A DNA stretch of 64,000 nt from Oleiagrimonas sp963821885 (GTDB lineage Bacteria > Pseudomonadota > Gammaproteobacteria > Xanthomonadales > Rhodanobacteraceae), in assembly GCA_963821885.1 (NCBI GenBank), contig CAWGFN010000001.1, positions 780,140 through 844,139 on the forward strand. Reading direction: 5' to 3'. Both the position numbers and the translations under genes were made by a program. The notes beneath the pieces are model-generated. The model ran no database searches. It was not told the DNA's origin and saw only the letters and a program-made list of their open reading frames with translations. This document shows, piece by piece, positions 16,591 through 24,739 of this stretch; position 1 is the stretch's first letter; each line of letters opens with the position of its first letter.

Positions 16591-17550
16591 ATGCCCGATG
16601 CCAGCCACCCTGCCCGCATGCACCACCGCCTGTGGAATGCGGTCCGCCTGTGGTTCGACAGTGGCGCCGCCCCGACCGGGACCGAGGGCGAGCCGGACCG
16701 CATCGACTGGGCCCGCGTGGTGCCGTTCCTGGGCATGCACCTGGCCTGCCTGGGGGTGATCTGGGTGGGCTTTTCCTGGTTCGCGCTGTGGACCGCGGTG
16801 GCGCTGTACGCGGTGCGCATGTTCGCGGTCACGGCCTTCTACCATCGCTATTTCTCGCACCGCGCCTTCCGCGCGCCACGCGCGCTGCAGTTCGCCTTCG
16901 CGGTGCTGGGCGCCAGCGCGGTGCAGCGCGGGCCGCTGTGGTGGGCCGCGCACCACCGCAACCATCATCGCCACGCCGATAAGCCGCAGGACGTGCATTC
17001 GCCGGTCCAGCACGGGTTCTGGCACAGCCACGTGGGCTGGTTCCTGACCCGCCGCGGCTTCGCCACCGACTGGTCGAAGATCCCGGACCTGGCGAAGTTT
17101 CCCGAACTGCGCCTGCTGGACCGCTTCGACATCCTGGTGCCGATCGCCCTGGCCGTGGCGCTGTACCTGTTCGGCGGCTGGCTGCACGCGGCGCATCCGG
17201 CGCTGGGCGTGACCGGCGGGCAGCTGCTGATCTGGGGTTTCTTCATCTCCACGGTGGTGCTGTTCCACGCCACCGGCAGCATCAATTCGCTGGGCCATCG
17301 CTTCGGCCGGCGCCGTTTCGAGACCCATGACGCCAGCCGCAACAACCTGTGGCTGGCCCTGCTGACCTTCGGCGAAGGCTGGCACAACAACCATCACCAC
17401 TTCCCCGGTTCGGCGCGGCAGGGTTTCCGCTGGTGGGAGATCGACCTGACCTACTACGCGCTTCGCGCCATGGCCGCCGTCGGCCTGATCGGCCGCCTCA
17501 AGGCGGTCCCGGCCGGACTGCGCCGTCCGTCGGCCGGCGGTGAGGCATGA
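16591..17550 (+). CDS. Membrane acyl-lipid/acyl-CoA delta-9-type desaturase
   Basis: An integral-membrane di-iron desaturase that puts a cis double bond in a saturated acyl chain using O2. The 319-residue protein has the three His boxes of the family: HRYFSH (residues 85-90), HHRNHH (121-126) and HNNHHH near residue 265, and two pairs of transmembrane helices. The start at ATG 16591 (MPDASHPARMHHRLWN) was chosen because the earlier in-frame reading crosses the DUF2254 start region without a family match. It is the first gene of a seven-gene operon and its stop overlaps the next start (ATGA). It probably supplies the double bond that the downstream methyltransferases act on. Confidence 0.9.
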   Translation: MPDASHPARMHHRLWNAVRLWFDSGAAPTGTEGEPDRIDWARVVPFLGMHLACLGVIWVGFSWFALWTAVALYAVRMFAVTAFYHRYFSHRAFRAPRALQFAFAVLGASAVQRGPLWWAAHHRNHHRHADKPQDVHSPVQHGFWHSHVGWFLTRRGFATDWSKIPDLAKFPELRLLDRFDILVPIALAVALYLFGGWLHAAHPALGVTGGQLLIWGFFISTVVLFHATGSINSLGHRFGRRRFETHDASRNNLWLALLTFGEGWHNNHHHFPGSARQGFRWWEIDLTYYALRAMAAVGLIGRLKAVPAGLRRPSAGGEA

Positions 17551-18797
17551 GTTCACGCATCGCCGTCGTCGGATCGGGCATCGCCGGACTGGCCAGCGCC
17601 TGGCTGCTGTCGCGCCGGCACGAGGTGGTGCTGTACGAAGCCAGCGACCGGCTGGGCGGCCACACCCACACGCACGCCATCGAGCTGGACGGACGCCGCT
17701 TCGCCATCGACAGCGGTTTCATCGTCTTCAACCCGGCGAACTACCCGCTGCTGTGCACGCTGTTCGACGCACTGGGCGTGACCAGCCAGCCGACCACCAT
17801 GAGCTTCGCGGTGCGCGACGAGCGCACGGGCCTGGAGTACAACGCCACCAGCCTGGAGCGCCTGTTCTGCCAGCGCCGCAACCTGTTCTCGCCGCGCTTC
17901 CACGGCATGGTGCGCGACATCCTGCGCTTCTACCGCGAGGCCCCGGCGCTGCTGCAGCTGGACGGTCCCGGCCCGACCCTGGGCACATACCTGGAGGCGC
18001 ACCGCTACGGCGAAGCCTTCCGCGACCAGCACATCGTGCCCATGGCCAGCGCGCTGTGGTCCTCGCCGGCGGCCCGGGTGCTGGAGTTCCCGGCGGCCTA
18101 CCTGGTGCGCTTCATGGCCAACCATCACATGATGCAGGTCGACGGACGCCCCACCTGGCGGGTCGTCAAGGGCGGCTCCAGCCGCTACATCGACGCGCTG
18201 CGTTCACGCTGGTCGGTCACCGAGCGCGTCGGCGACCCGGTGCGACGCATCGAGCGCGGCGCGGACGGCGCGACCGTGCACAGCCAGGCCGGCAGCGAGA
18301 CCTTCGACCAGGTGGTGCTGGCCTGCCACAGCGACCAGGCCCTGGCCCTGCTGGAGGCGCCCAGCGCGGCCGAGCGCGAGATCCTCGGCGCGATCGCCTG
18401 GCAGGACAACGACACCGTGCTGCACACCGATACCCGCGTGCTGCCGCGCAACCGGCGCGCCTGGGCGGCCTGGAATGCCCTGATCCCGCGACAGCCCGGC
18501 GAGGCCTGCACGGTCAGCTACGACATGAACCAGCTGCAGTCGATCCAGGCCCCGGACACCTTCGTGGTGTCGCTCAACTGCAGCGACCGCATCGCCCCGG
18601 AACGCATCCTGGCGCGCATGCGCTACCAGCACCCGGTCTACACCCACGCCACCGTGGCCGCGCAACAGCGCAAGGCCGAGATCCAGGGACAGCAGCGCAC
18701 CTGGTTCGCCGGCGCCTGGTGGGGCTGGGGCTTCCACGAGGACGGCATGCGCAGCGCCGTGGACGTGGCCCGCGGACTCGGGGTGGACGGGCCATGA
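17547..18797 (+). CDS. FAD-dependent amine-oxidase-like oxidoreductase
   Basis: A 416-residue flavoprotein starting with an FAD-binding Rossmann motif (VVGSGIAGLASAWLLSRRH, then YEASDRLGGHTHTH) and ending with a FAD-contacting segment AWWGWGFHEDGMRSA. It belongs to the NAD(P)/FAD protein group commonly linked to DUF1365 and cyclopropane-fatty-acid synthase genes. The substrate is unknown; a role in oxidising or desaturating a membrane acyl chain is inferred from position. It is coupled at both ends by ATGA overlaps (17547-17550 and 18794-18797). Confidence 0.85.
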   Translation: MSSRIAVVGSGIAGLASAWLLSRRHEVVLYEASDRLGGHTHTHAIELDGRRFAIDSGFIVFNPANYPLLCTLFDALGVTSQPTTMSFAVRDERTGLEYNATSLERLFCQRRNLFSPRFHGMVRDILRFYREAPALLQLDGPGPTLGTYLEAHRYGEAFRDQHIVPMASALWSSPAARVLEFPAAYLVRFMANHHMMQVDGRPTWRVVKGGSSRYIDALRSRWSVTERVGDPVRRIERGADGATVHSQAGSETFDQVVLACHSDQALALLEAPSAAEREILGAIAWQDNDTVLHTDTRVLPRNRRAWAAWNALIPRQPGEACTVSYDMNQLQSIQAPDTFVVSLNCSDRIAPERILARMRYQHPVYTHATVAAQQRKAEIQGQQRTWFAGAWWGWGFHEDGMRSAVDVARGLGVDGP

Positions 18798-19633
18798 GCA
18801 CGATGCTGCGCGAAGCGCCCGCACGCGACCCCGCGCCGGCCGACGCGTCCGGCCAGGCCCGTGACCGCGCCGCGCCGCTGGCCAGCGGCATCTACGAGGG
18901 CTGGGTGCGGCACCGCCGTCACGCGCCGCGGGCGCACGCCTTCCGCTACCGCGTGGCCATGCTGTACCTGGACCTGGCCGAGCTGGAGACCGCCCTGGCG
19001 CGGCACCCGTTGTGGTCGCTCGAGCGCGCCAACGTGGCCAGCTTCCGCCGCGAGGACTACATGGGTCCGCGCGAACTGCCGCTGGACGAGGCGGTGCGTC
19101 GCCGCGTCCAGCGCGCCACCGGCATCCGGCCCGAAGGCCCGATCCGCCTGCTGACCCACCTGCGCTACTTCGGCTACGTGTTCAATCCGGTCAGCTTCTA
19201 CTACTGCTACAGCGCCGACGGCCTGCGCCTTCAGACCATCGTCGCGGAGATCACCAACACGCCGTGGAAGGAACGCCACAGCTACGTGCTGCCGCTCGAC
19301 CGCGCCGAGCGCAGCGGACGCGCGCGCGGCTGGCGATTCCCCAAGGCCTTCCACGTCTCGCCGTTCATGGCCATGCAGCGCGAATACGCCTGGCGCTTCA
19401 CCGCGCCGGGCGCGGACCTTTTCGTGCACATGGACGTGCTCGACGGCGAGACGCGTGAATTCGACGCCACGCTGACCCTGCGCCGGCGCGCCCTGGACCG
19501 CCGCGGCCTCGGCCGCGTGCTGCTGCGCTTTCCGCTGATGACGCTGAAGATCATCGCCGCGATTCACTGGCAGGCGCTGCGCCTGGCCCTGAAGCGCACC
19601 CCCATTCACGACCACCCCGGCAAACGCCGCTGA
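18794..19633 (+). CDS. DUF1365 family protein
   Basis: 279 residues with the DUF1365 signatures GIYEGWVRHRRHAPRAHAFRY, YFGYVFNPVSFYYCY and the later NTPWKERHSYVLP. No enzymatic activity is established for the family, but its genes nearly always lie between a flavin oxidoreductase and a Cfa-type methyltransferase, as here, so a step or scaffold in acyl-chain modification is the reasonable inference. The first 30 residues are a low-complexity extension. The ATG at 18794 overlaps the upstream stop; the Cfa gene follows after 17 bp. Confidence 0.88.
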   Translation: MSTMLREAPARDPAPADASGQARDRAAPLASGIYEGWVRHRRHAPRAHAFRYRVAMLYLDLAELETALARHPLWSLERANVASFRREDYMGPRELPLDEAVRRRVQRATGIRPEGPIRLLTHLRYFGYVFNPVSFYYCYSADGLRLQTIVAEITNTPWKERHSYVLPLDRAERSGRARGWRFPKAFHVSPFMAMQREYAWRFTAPGADLFVHMDVLDGETREFDATLTLRRRALDRRGLGRVLLRFPLMTLKIIAAIHWQALRLALKRTPIHDHPGKRR

Positions 19634-19650
19634 GTCTGCAGGAGTCCCCC

Positions 19651-20937
19651 ATGGACATGCGCATCGACCAGGCCTATTCCGACCAGGCACGCCCCTTCAC
19701 CGCGCTGGAGAAAATGCTGCGCGGCCGCCTGCTGGCGCAGATGGCGCAGCTGCGCGGCTGCCGCCTGACCGTGCACGACGCGCTGGGCGCGCACGAGTTG
19801 GGCCGGCCGGCCGAAAACCCGGCCGACACCCTGGTCGCCCGCATCCACGTGCGCGACCCGGCCTTCTACCGCGCCGTGGCCGCCAACGGCAGCGTCGGCG
19901 CCGGCGAGGCCTTCATCGACGGCCAGTGGCAGTGCGACGACCTGGTGGCGCTGGTGCGCATCCTGGTGCGCAACCGCGACATCCTCGACGGCATGGAAAG
20001 CGGCCTGGCGCGCCTGGGCGGCCTGGCCCTGCGCGCCTGGCACGCGCTGCGCCGCAACACCCGTGGCGGCAGCCGGCGCAACATCGCCGCGCACTACGAC
20101 CTCGGCAACGACCTGTTCTCGCTGTTCCTGGACCCGACGCTGATGTACTCCTCGGCCATCTATGCCGACGCCGACGAGTCCCTGGACGTGGCCGCCGAGC
20201 GCAAGCTCGAGCGCATCTGCCGCAAGCTGGCGCTGACCCCCGACGACCACGTGGTCGAGATCGGCACCGGCTGGGGCGGTTTCGCCATCCATGCCGCCTC
20301 GCGCTTCGGCTGCCGCGTCACCACCACGACCATCTCGCGCGAGCAGTACGACCTGGCCTGCCAGCGCGTGGCCGAGGCCGGCCTGGCCGACCGCGTCACG
20401 GTACTGCTCGAGGACTACCGCGACCTGACCGGCCGCTACGACAAGCTGGTCTCGATCGAGATGATCGAGGCCATCGGCCACCAGTACCTGGAGACCTATT
20501 TCCAGACCGTGTGCCGGCTGCTCAAGCCCGACGGGCTGGCGCTGATCCAGGCCATCACCATCGAGGACCACCGCTACCGGCAGGCGCTGAACTCGGTGGA
20601 CTACATCAAGCGCTTCATCTTCCCCGGCAGCTTCATTCCCTGCGTCAGCGCGATGCTCGACGCGGTGGCGCGCGGCAGCGACATGCGCCTGTTCAACCTG
20701 GAGGACATCGGCCCCAGCTACGCGCGGACCCTGCGCGCCTGGCGCGAGCGCTTCCACCGCCAGCTGCCGAGGGTGCGCGAGCTGGGCTACGACGAGCGCT
20801 TCGCGCGCATGTGGGATTTCTACCTGGCCTACTGCGAGGGCGGCTTCATGGAGCGCTCCATCGGCGACGTGCAGATGCTGCTGGCGCGTCCCGGCAACCG
20901 CCGCGGCGAATGGCTGCCGGACCTGGAGCGCGCATGA
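19651..20937 (+). CDS. cfa: Cyclopropane-fatty-acyl-phospholipid synthase
   Basis: Cfa-type enzymes transfer a methylene or methyl group from S-adenosylmethionine to the double bond of an acyl chain in a membrane phospholipid. The 428-residue protein has an N-terminal lipid-binding region (VRDPAFYRAVAANGSVGAGEAFIDGQW), NIAAHYDLGNDLFSLFLDPTLMYSSAIY, the SAM motif VEIGTGWGGFAIHAA (usual form has Cys where this has Thr) and LVSIEMIEAIGHQYL. CAGGAG precedes ATG 19651. The following DUF2878 gene overlaps its stop. A simple cyclopropanating role is likely, but a methyl-branch product is possible given the oxidoreductases around it. Confidence 0.93.
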   Translation: MDMRIDQAYSDQARPFTALEKMLRGRLLAQMAQLRGCRLTVHDALGAHELGRPAENPADTLVARIHVRDPAFYRAVAANGSVGAGEAFIDGQWQCDDLVALVRILVRNRDILDGMESGLARLGGLALRAWHALRRNTRGGSRRNIAAHYDLGNDLFSLFLDPTLMYSSAIYADADESLDVAAERKLERICRKLALTPDDHVVEIGTGWGGFAIHAASRFGCRVTTTTISREQYDLACQRVAEAGLADRVTVLLEDYRDLTGRYDKLVSIEMIEAIGHQYLETYFQTVCRLLKPDGLALIQAITIEDHRYRQALNSVDYIKRFIFPGSFIPCVSAMLDAVARGSDMRLFNLEDIGPSYARTLRAWRERFHRQLPRVRELGYDERFARMWDFYLAYCEGGFMERSIGDVQMLLARPGNRRGEWLPDLERA

Positions 20938-21482
20938 ACACCTGGGCCAATGTCATCGGCTACCAGCTGATGTGGCTGGTCGCGATCTGGGGCGCCGGCC
21001 ACGGCCTGTGGTGGCCCGGGCCGCTGGCCGCCGCGCCCTTCGTCGCCTGGGTGCTGGCGCGACCCGGCGCGATCACGGACATCAAGCTGATGGCCTTCGT
21101 GGTGCCGCTCGGCGTCCTGATGGATTCGATCCTGGCCGCCAGCGGACTGGTCGGCTACGGCGCGCCGTTCCCGTCGACGCACCTGGCGCCGCTGTGGATC
21201 GCCGCCATCTGGTGCTGCTTCGCCCTGACCCTGCGCCACACCTTCCGCTTCCTGATGCATCGTCCGTGGCTGGCGGCGCTGTTCGGCGCCATCGGCGCGC
21301 CGATGGCCTACCTCGGCGGCGCGCGCGGCTGGCAGGCGGTTGCCTTCACCCACGGCACATGGCCGGCGCTGGCGGCGCTGGCGGCGATGTGGGCCGTGGC
21401 CATGCCGCTGATGCTGCACCTGGCCGTGGCGCTGGAAAAGCATCGCTCCCCGTTGAACATCCATGGTGACGCCCATGCGTGA
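20934..21482 (+). CDS. DUF2878 family membrane protein
   Basis: A 182-residue protein with about five or six hydrophobic helices (VIGYQLMWLVAIWGAG; WWPGPLAAAPFVAWVL; IKLMAFVVPLGVLMDSILA; LAPLWIAAIWCCFALTL; later ones to the end), matching DUF2878. The function is unknown; genes of this family recur in DUF1365-cfa clusters. The start overlaps the cfa stop (ATGA), and its end overlaps the next gene by 8 bp, so translation is coupled throughout. Confidence 0.8.
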   Translation: MNTWANVIGYQLMWLVAIWGAGHGLWWPGPLAAAPFVAWVLARPGAITDIKLMAFVVPLGVLMDSILAASGLVGYGAPFPSTHLAPLWIAAIWCCFALTLRHTFRFLMHRPWLAALFGAIGAPMAYLGGARGWQAVAFTHGTWPALAALAAMWAVAMPLMLHLAVALEKHRSPLNIHGDAHA

Positions 21483-22264
21483 CCTGCCCTGGTGGTCCCT
21501 GCCCTTCGTACTGTTCGCCCTGGTCTGCGTGCCCGATGGTGCTGGCCTGGCTGCGCCAGCGCGCGACCCGCAACGCCGGCATCGTCGACGTGGTGTGGGC
21601 CGCCAGCATGGCCGCCAGCGCGGTGGCCTACGCCCTGATCGCGCCGGGGGCCTGGCCGGTCCGCGTCGCCGTGGCGCTGCTGGGCGGCATCTGGGGGCTG
21701 CGGCTGTTCGCGTTCCTGCGCCACCGCGTCGGCAGCGAGGCCGAGGACGGCCGCTATGCCTACCTGCGCCAGCACTGGAACGATGCGCAGGGCAAGTTCC
21801 TGGCCTTCTTCATCGCCCAGGCCGGCTTCACCGCGCTGCTGTCGCTGCCGTTCCTGGCCGCCAGCTGGAATGCGCAGCTGCCGCCGCTGTGGGCATGGAT
21901 CGCGGCGGGATTGATCTGGATCGTCAGCGTGGACGGCGAGGCCGTGGCCGACCGCCAGCTGGCCCGCTTCCGCGCCGACCCGGCCAACCGCGGCCGCACC
22001 TGCCGCGTCGGACTGTGGCGCTACTCGCGCCATCCCAACTATTTCTTCGAGTGGCTGCACTGGTTCGCCTACCCGCTGCTGGCGATCGGTTCGCCGATCG
22101 CCTGGCTGGCCTGGACCGGCCCGGTGCTGATGCTGGCCTTCCTGTACCGCCTGACCGGCATTCCCTTCACCGAGGCGCAGGCCCTGCGCAGCCGCGGCGA
22201 CGACTACCGCGACTACCAGCGCACGACCAGCGCCTTCATTCCCTGGTTTCCCCGTGAGGATTGA
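21475..22264 (+). pseudogene. DUF1295 (steroid 5-alpha-reductase-like) membrane protein, frameshifted near 21535
   Basis: DUF1295 proteins are multi-helix membrane proteins related to steroid 5-alpha-reductases and isoprenylcysteine methyltransferases; they are presumed NAD(P)H-dependent reductases. The body reads clearly from MVLAWLRQRATRNAGIVDVVWA through WRYSRHPNYFFEWLHW, the family signature, to SAFIPWFPRED. The natural start is ATG 21475 (MRDLPWWSLPFVLF), overlapping DUF2878, but one extra G near 21535 shifts it out of frame with the rest. Another start at 21479 gives an unlikely N-terminus with no hydrophobic helix. This may be a sequencing error; if real, the first helix is lost. Confidence 0.8.
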
Positions 22265-22268
22265 CCCC

Positions 22269-23339
22269 ATGAGCGACAGCATGGTCCTGAGCCCGAACGC
22301 GCGCCGCGCGCCCCGCGAACCCGGCCTGCTCGGCCTGGCCGAGCGCGGCTGGATCCCCGACGGCCTGCTGCGGCTGGGCATCCGCCGCCTGTGCGCGCAG
22401 CGCCTGCGCGAGGAATCGGCCGGCGATGTCGAGGCCCGGCAGCGCGCCCTGCTCGATGAGCTGCGCCAGAGTCCGCTGGCGATCCACACCGATGCCGCCA
22501 ACGAGCAGCACTACGAGCTGCCGCCGGATTTCTTCCGCCTGTGCCTGGGCCCGCGCCTGAAGTACTCCAGCTGCTATTTCCCCAATGGCGACGAGTCGCT
22601 GGAGGACGGCGAGAACGCGATGCTGGCGCTGTACGGCGAGCGCGCCGAACTGGTCGACGGCCAGGACATCCTGGAACTGGGCTGCGGCTGGGGCTCGCTG
22701 ACCCTGTGGATGGCCGAGCGCTACCCCGGCTCGCGCATCACCGCGGTGTCCAACTCCGCCCCGCAGCGACGCTTCATCGAGGGCCGTTGCCGCGAGCTCG
22801 GCCTGGACAACGTGCGGGTGATCACCGCCGACGTGAACCACCTGAAGCTGGACGCCGATGCCTACGACCGCGTGGTCTCGATCGAGATGTTCGAGCACAT
22901 GCGCAACTACGAGCACCTGCTGCGCAACATCGCCGGCTGGCTGCGCAGCGGCGGCAAGATGTTCGTGCACATCTTCTGCCACCGCACGCTGCTGTATCCG
23001 TTCGAGACCGATGGCGGCGACAACTGGATGGGCCGGCACTTCTTCACCGGCGGCCTGATGCCGGCGGCCGACACCCTGGGGCATTTCCAGCAGGACCTGA
23101 AGCTGGAGGAGCAGTGGCTGCTGCCGGGCCGCCACTACGAGCGCACGTCCAATCTGTGGCTGGCCAACCAGGACGCGCGGCGCGACGAGGTGATGGCGGT
23201 GCTGCGCGAGGCCTACGGCGAGGATGCCGCGCTGTGGCACCAGCGCTGGCGGATGTTCTGGATGGCCTGCGCGGAACTGTTCGGCTTCGACGACGGCCTG
23301 GAGTGGAAGGTCGGCCACTACCGCTTCGCCAAGCCCTGA
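22269..23339 (+). CDS. Second Cfa-like SAM-dependent methyltransferase (coclaurine-N-methyltransferase type)
   Basis: A 356-residue methyltransferase of the broad Cfa family but of the subgroup like plant coclaurine N-methyltransferase: a shorter N-terminus, YELPPDFFRLCLGPRLKYSSCYF, SAM motif LELGCGWGSLTLWMAERYP (about residue 135) and VVSIEMFEHMRNYEHLL. The substrate is unknown. As last gene of the operon, starting 4 bp after the DUF1295 stop, it may add a second methyl group to an acyl chain already modified by Cfa. ATG 22269 was preferred to GTG 22254 because the latter overlaps the upstream gene. A terminator follows 27 bp after the stop. Confidence 0.87.
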   Translation: MSDSMVLSPNARRAPREPGLLGLAERGWIPDGLLRLGIRRLCAQRLREESAGDVEARQRALLDELRQSPLAIHTDAANEQHYELPPDFFRLCLGPRLKYSSCYFPNGDESLEDGENAMLALYGERAELVDGQDILELGCGWGSLTLWMAERYPGSRITAVSNSAPQRRFIEGRCRELGLDNVRVITADVNHLKLDADAYDRVVSIEMFEHMRNYEHLLRNIAGWLRSGGKMFVHIFCHRTLLYPFETDGGDNWMGRHFFTGGLMPAADTLGHFQQDLKLEEQWLLPGRHYERTSNLWLANQDARRDEVMAVLREAYGEDAALWHQRWRMFWMACAELFGFDDGLEWKVGHYRFAKP

Positions 23340-23366
23340 CCCGGCCCCGACCCCTCGCAGGCAAAG

Positions 23367-23394
23367 AAAAAGCCCGGCCGAAGCCGGGCTTTTT
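23367..23394. terminator. Bidirectional rho-independent terminator
   Basis: AAAGCCCGGC-CGAA-GCCGGGCTTT with A and T tracts on either side. It serves the fatty-acid operon (+) and the convergent ompA gene (-). Confidence 0.9.
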
Positions 23395-23415
23395 CGTGTT
23401 GCGTGACCGCGGACC

Positions 23416-24546
23416 TTACTGCTGGTCTTCGGCCTGCAGCTCGGTGCGACGGTTGCGCGCACGGCCGTCCTTGGTCGAGTTGCTGGCGACCGGCTGGCTT
23501 TCGCCGTGGCCCACCGGGCCGTCCAGCTGGCTGGCGCTGACGCCGTTCTTGACCAGGTAGTCGTAGACGATCTTCGCGCGACGCTCGGACAGGCTCTGGT
23601 TGTAGGCCTCGGCACCGACCGAGTCGGTGTAACCGGCCACCATGACGCGCACGTTCGGGTAGCGCTTCAGGGTGTCGACGGCCTGGTTCAGGATGTCCAT
23701 CGAGTCGGACGTCGGCTTCTGCAGGGTCGCCGAGATGTCGGTCTCGCCCGTGTGCGGACGGTCGAACTTGAAGTTCACGCCGCGCAGGTCGATGACGATC
23801 TTCTGCGGGCAGCCATCCGGACCGACGATGGTGCCAGCCGGAGTCTCCGGGCACTTGTCGTCGCAGTTGTTGACGCCGTCATTGTCGCTGTCGAGCTTGT
23901 CGCAGCTCGGCGGCGGCGGCGGCGGCGGAGCAACCGGCGGCGGCGGCGGCGGGGCGGCGGCCTGGCCGAAGCGCGACACCAGGGTCAGACCCAGGTAGAA
24001 GTCGCCGTAGCTGCCCTGCACCTGCGACTGGTCGTCGAAATCGTGGCGGTAGGCAACCTCGGTGCGGAAGTCCATGTTCTTGTTGATGGTCTTGGACACG
24101 CCCAGGCCGACCTGCAGGCCCGGCGACCAGCCACTGTCGAGGAAGCTGGTGTGGCGGATGCCCATGGCGCCGACCATGGCGTACGGACGCCAGGCGTTCC
24201 AGTCACCGGCATAGAAGCGCGCGGCCACGCCAGCGGCCAGGCTCTTCCAATGCGAGCTCGAATGGTCGATCTTGCGGCTGGTGTAGTCGGTGAACAGGTC
24301 GATCGACGTGTTCGGGTTGATGTACTTGCCGAAACCGATGCCGTAGAACAGCTGGCGGCTGTTGGTGTTGCGGTCGGTGTCGTTGTAGTAGCCACCCAGC
24401 GTCGGGGCGACGTACCAGCGACCGTCGTACTGGGTGCTGCTGGACGTGGCCGGCTGACCGGCGGTCGAGCCCGTGTCCTGGGCGTGGACGGCACCCACAC
24501 TACCCAGAACCAGGGCGGCGAGTACGCACAAAGCCTTCTGCTTCAT
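23416..24546 (-). CDS. ompA: OmpA family outer membrane protein with calcium-binding linker
   Basis: A 376-residue outer membrane protein with a signal peptide (MKQKALCVLAALVLGSVGAVHA), an N-terminal beta-barrel (DGRWYVAPTLGGYY to about residue 205), a Pro-rich spacer of two PPPPPP blocks, a thrombospondin type-3-like calcium motif (DSDNDGVNNCDDKCPETPAG) and a C-terminal OmpA domain that binds peptidoglycan (NVRVMVAGYTDSVGAEAYN, LSERRAKIVYDYLV). It links the outer membrane to the cell wall. ATG 24546 has AGGAGA 7 nt upstream. A weak promoter-like pair (TTGAAA/TAAGAT) is seen at 24670-24695 on the minus strand, giving a leader of more than 100 nt, common for ompA genes. Confidence 0.93.
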   Translation of the reverse strand: MKQKALCVLAALVLGSVGAVHAQDTGSTAGQPATSSSTQYDGRWYVAPTLGGYYNDTDRNTNSRQLFYGIGFGKYINPNTSIDLFTDYTSRKIDHSSSHWKSLAAGVAARFYAGDWNAWRPYAMVGAMGIRHTSFLDSGWSPGLQVGLGVSKTINKNMDFRTEVAYRHDFDDQSQVQGSYGDFYLGLTLVSRFGQAAAPPPPPPVAPPPPPPPSCDKLDSDNDGVNNCDDKCPETPAGTIVGPDGCPQKIVIDLRGVNFKFDRPHTGETDISATLQKPTSDSMDILNQAVDTLKRYPNVRVMVAGYTDSVGAEAYNQSLSERRAKIVYDYLVKNGVSASQLDGPVGHGESQPVASNSTKDGRARNRRTELQAEDQQ

Positions 24547-24739
24547 CAGAAATCTCCTCTTTACCATGTTGCCTTCGTACCCGCTCCCGCCCGCGTGGCG
24601 TCTGCCACGACCGAGCCCCGGGAATCCGTTAACAGTATCCCGCATTTCGGTGATGCTGCGGTTGCAGTGATCTTAGCAAAAAACAAACATTTCAACGAGC
24701 GGGCATACGGCCTATCCCCGCCCGTTGATGGGCTATCGT

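Noticed and set aside
17540..18793. N-terminal half of the 697-codon frame that ends with DUF1365
   Set aside because: Before 18794 it is an Arg/Pro-rich shadow of the flavoprotein gene; DUF1365 begins at the ATGA overlap.
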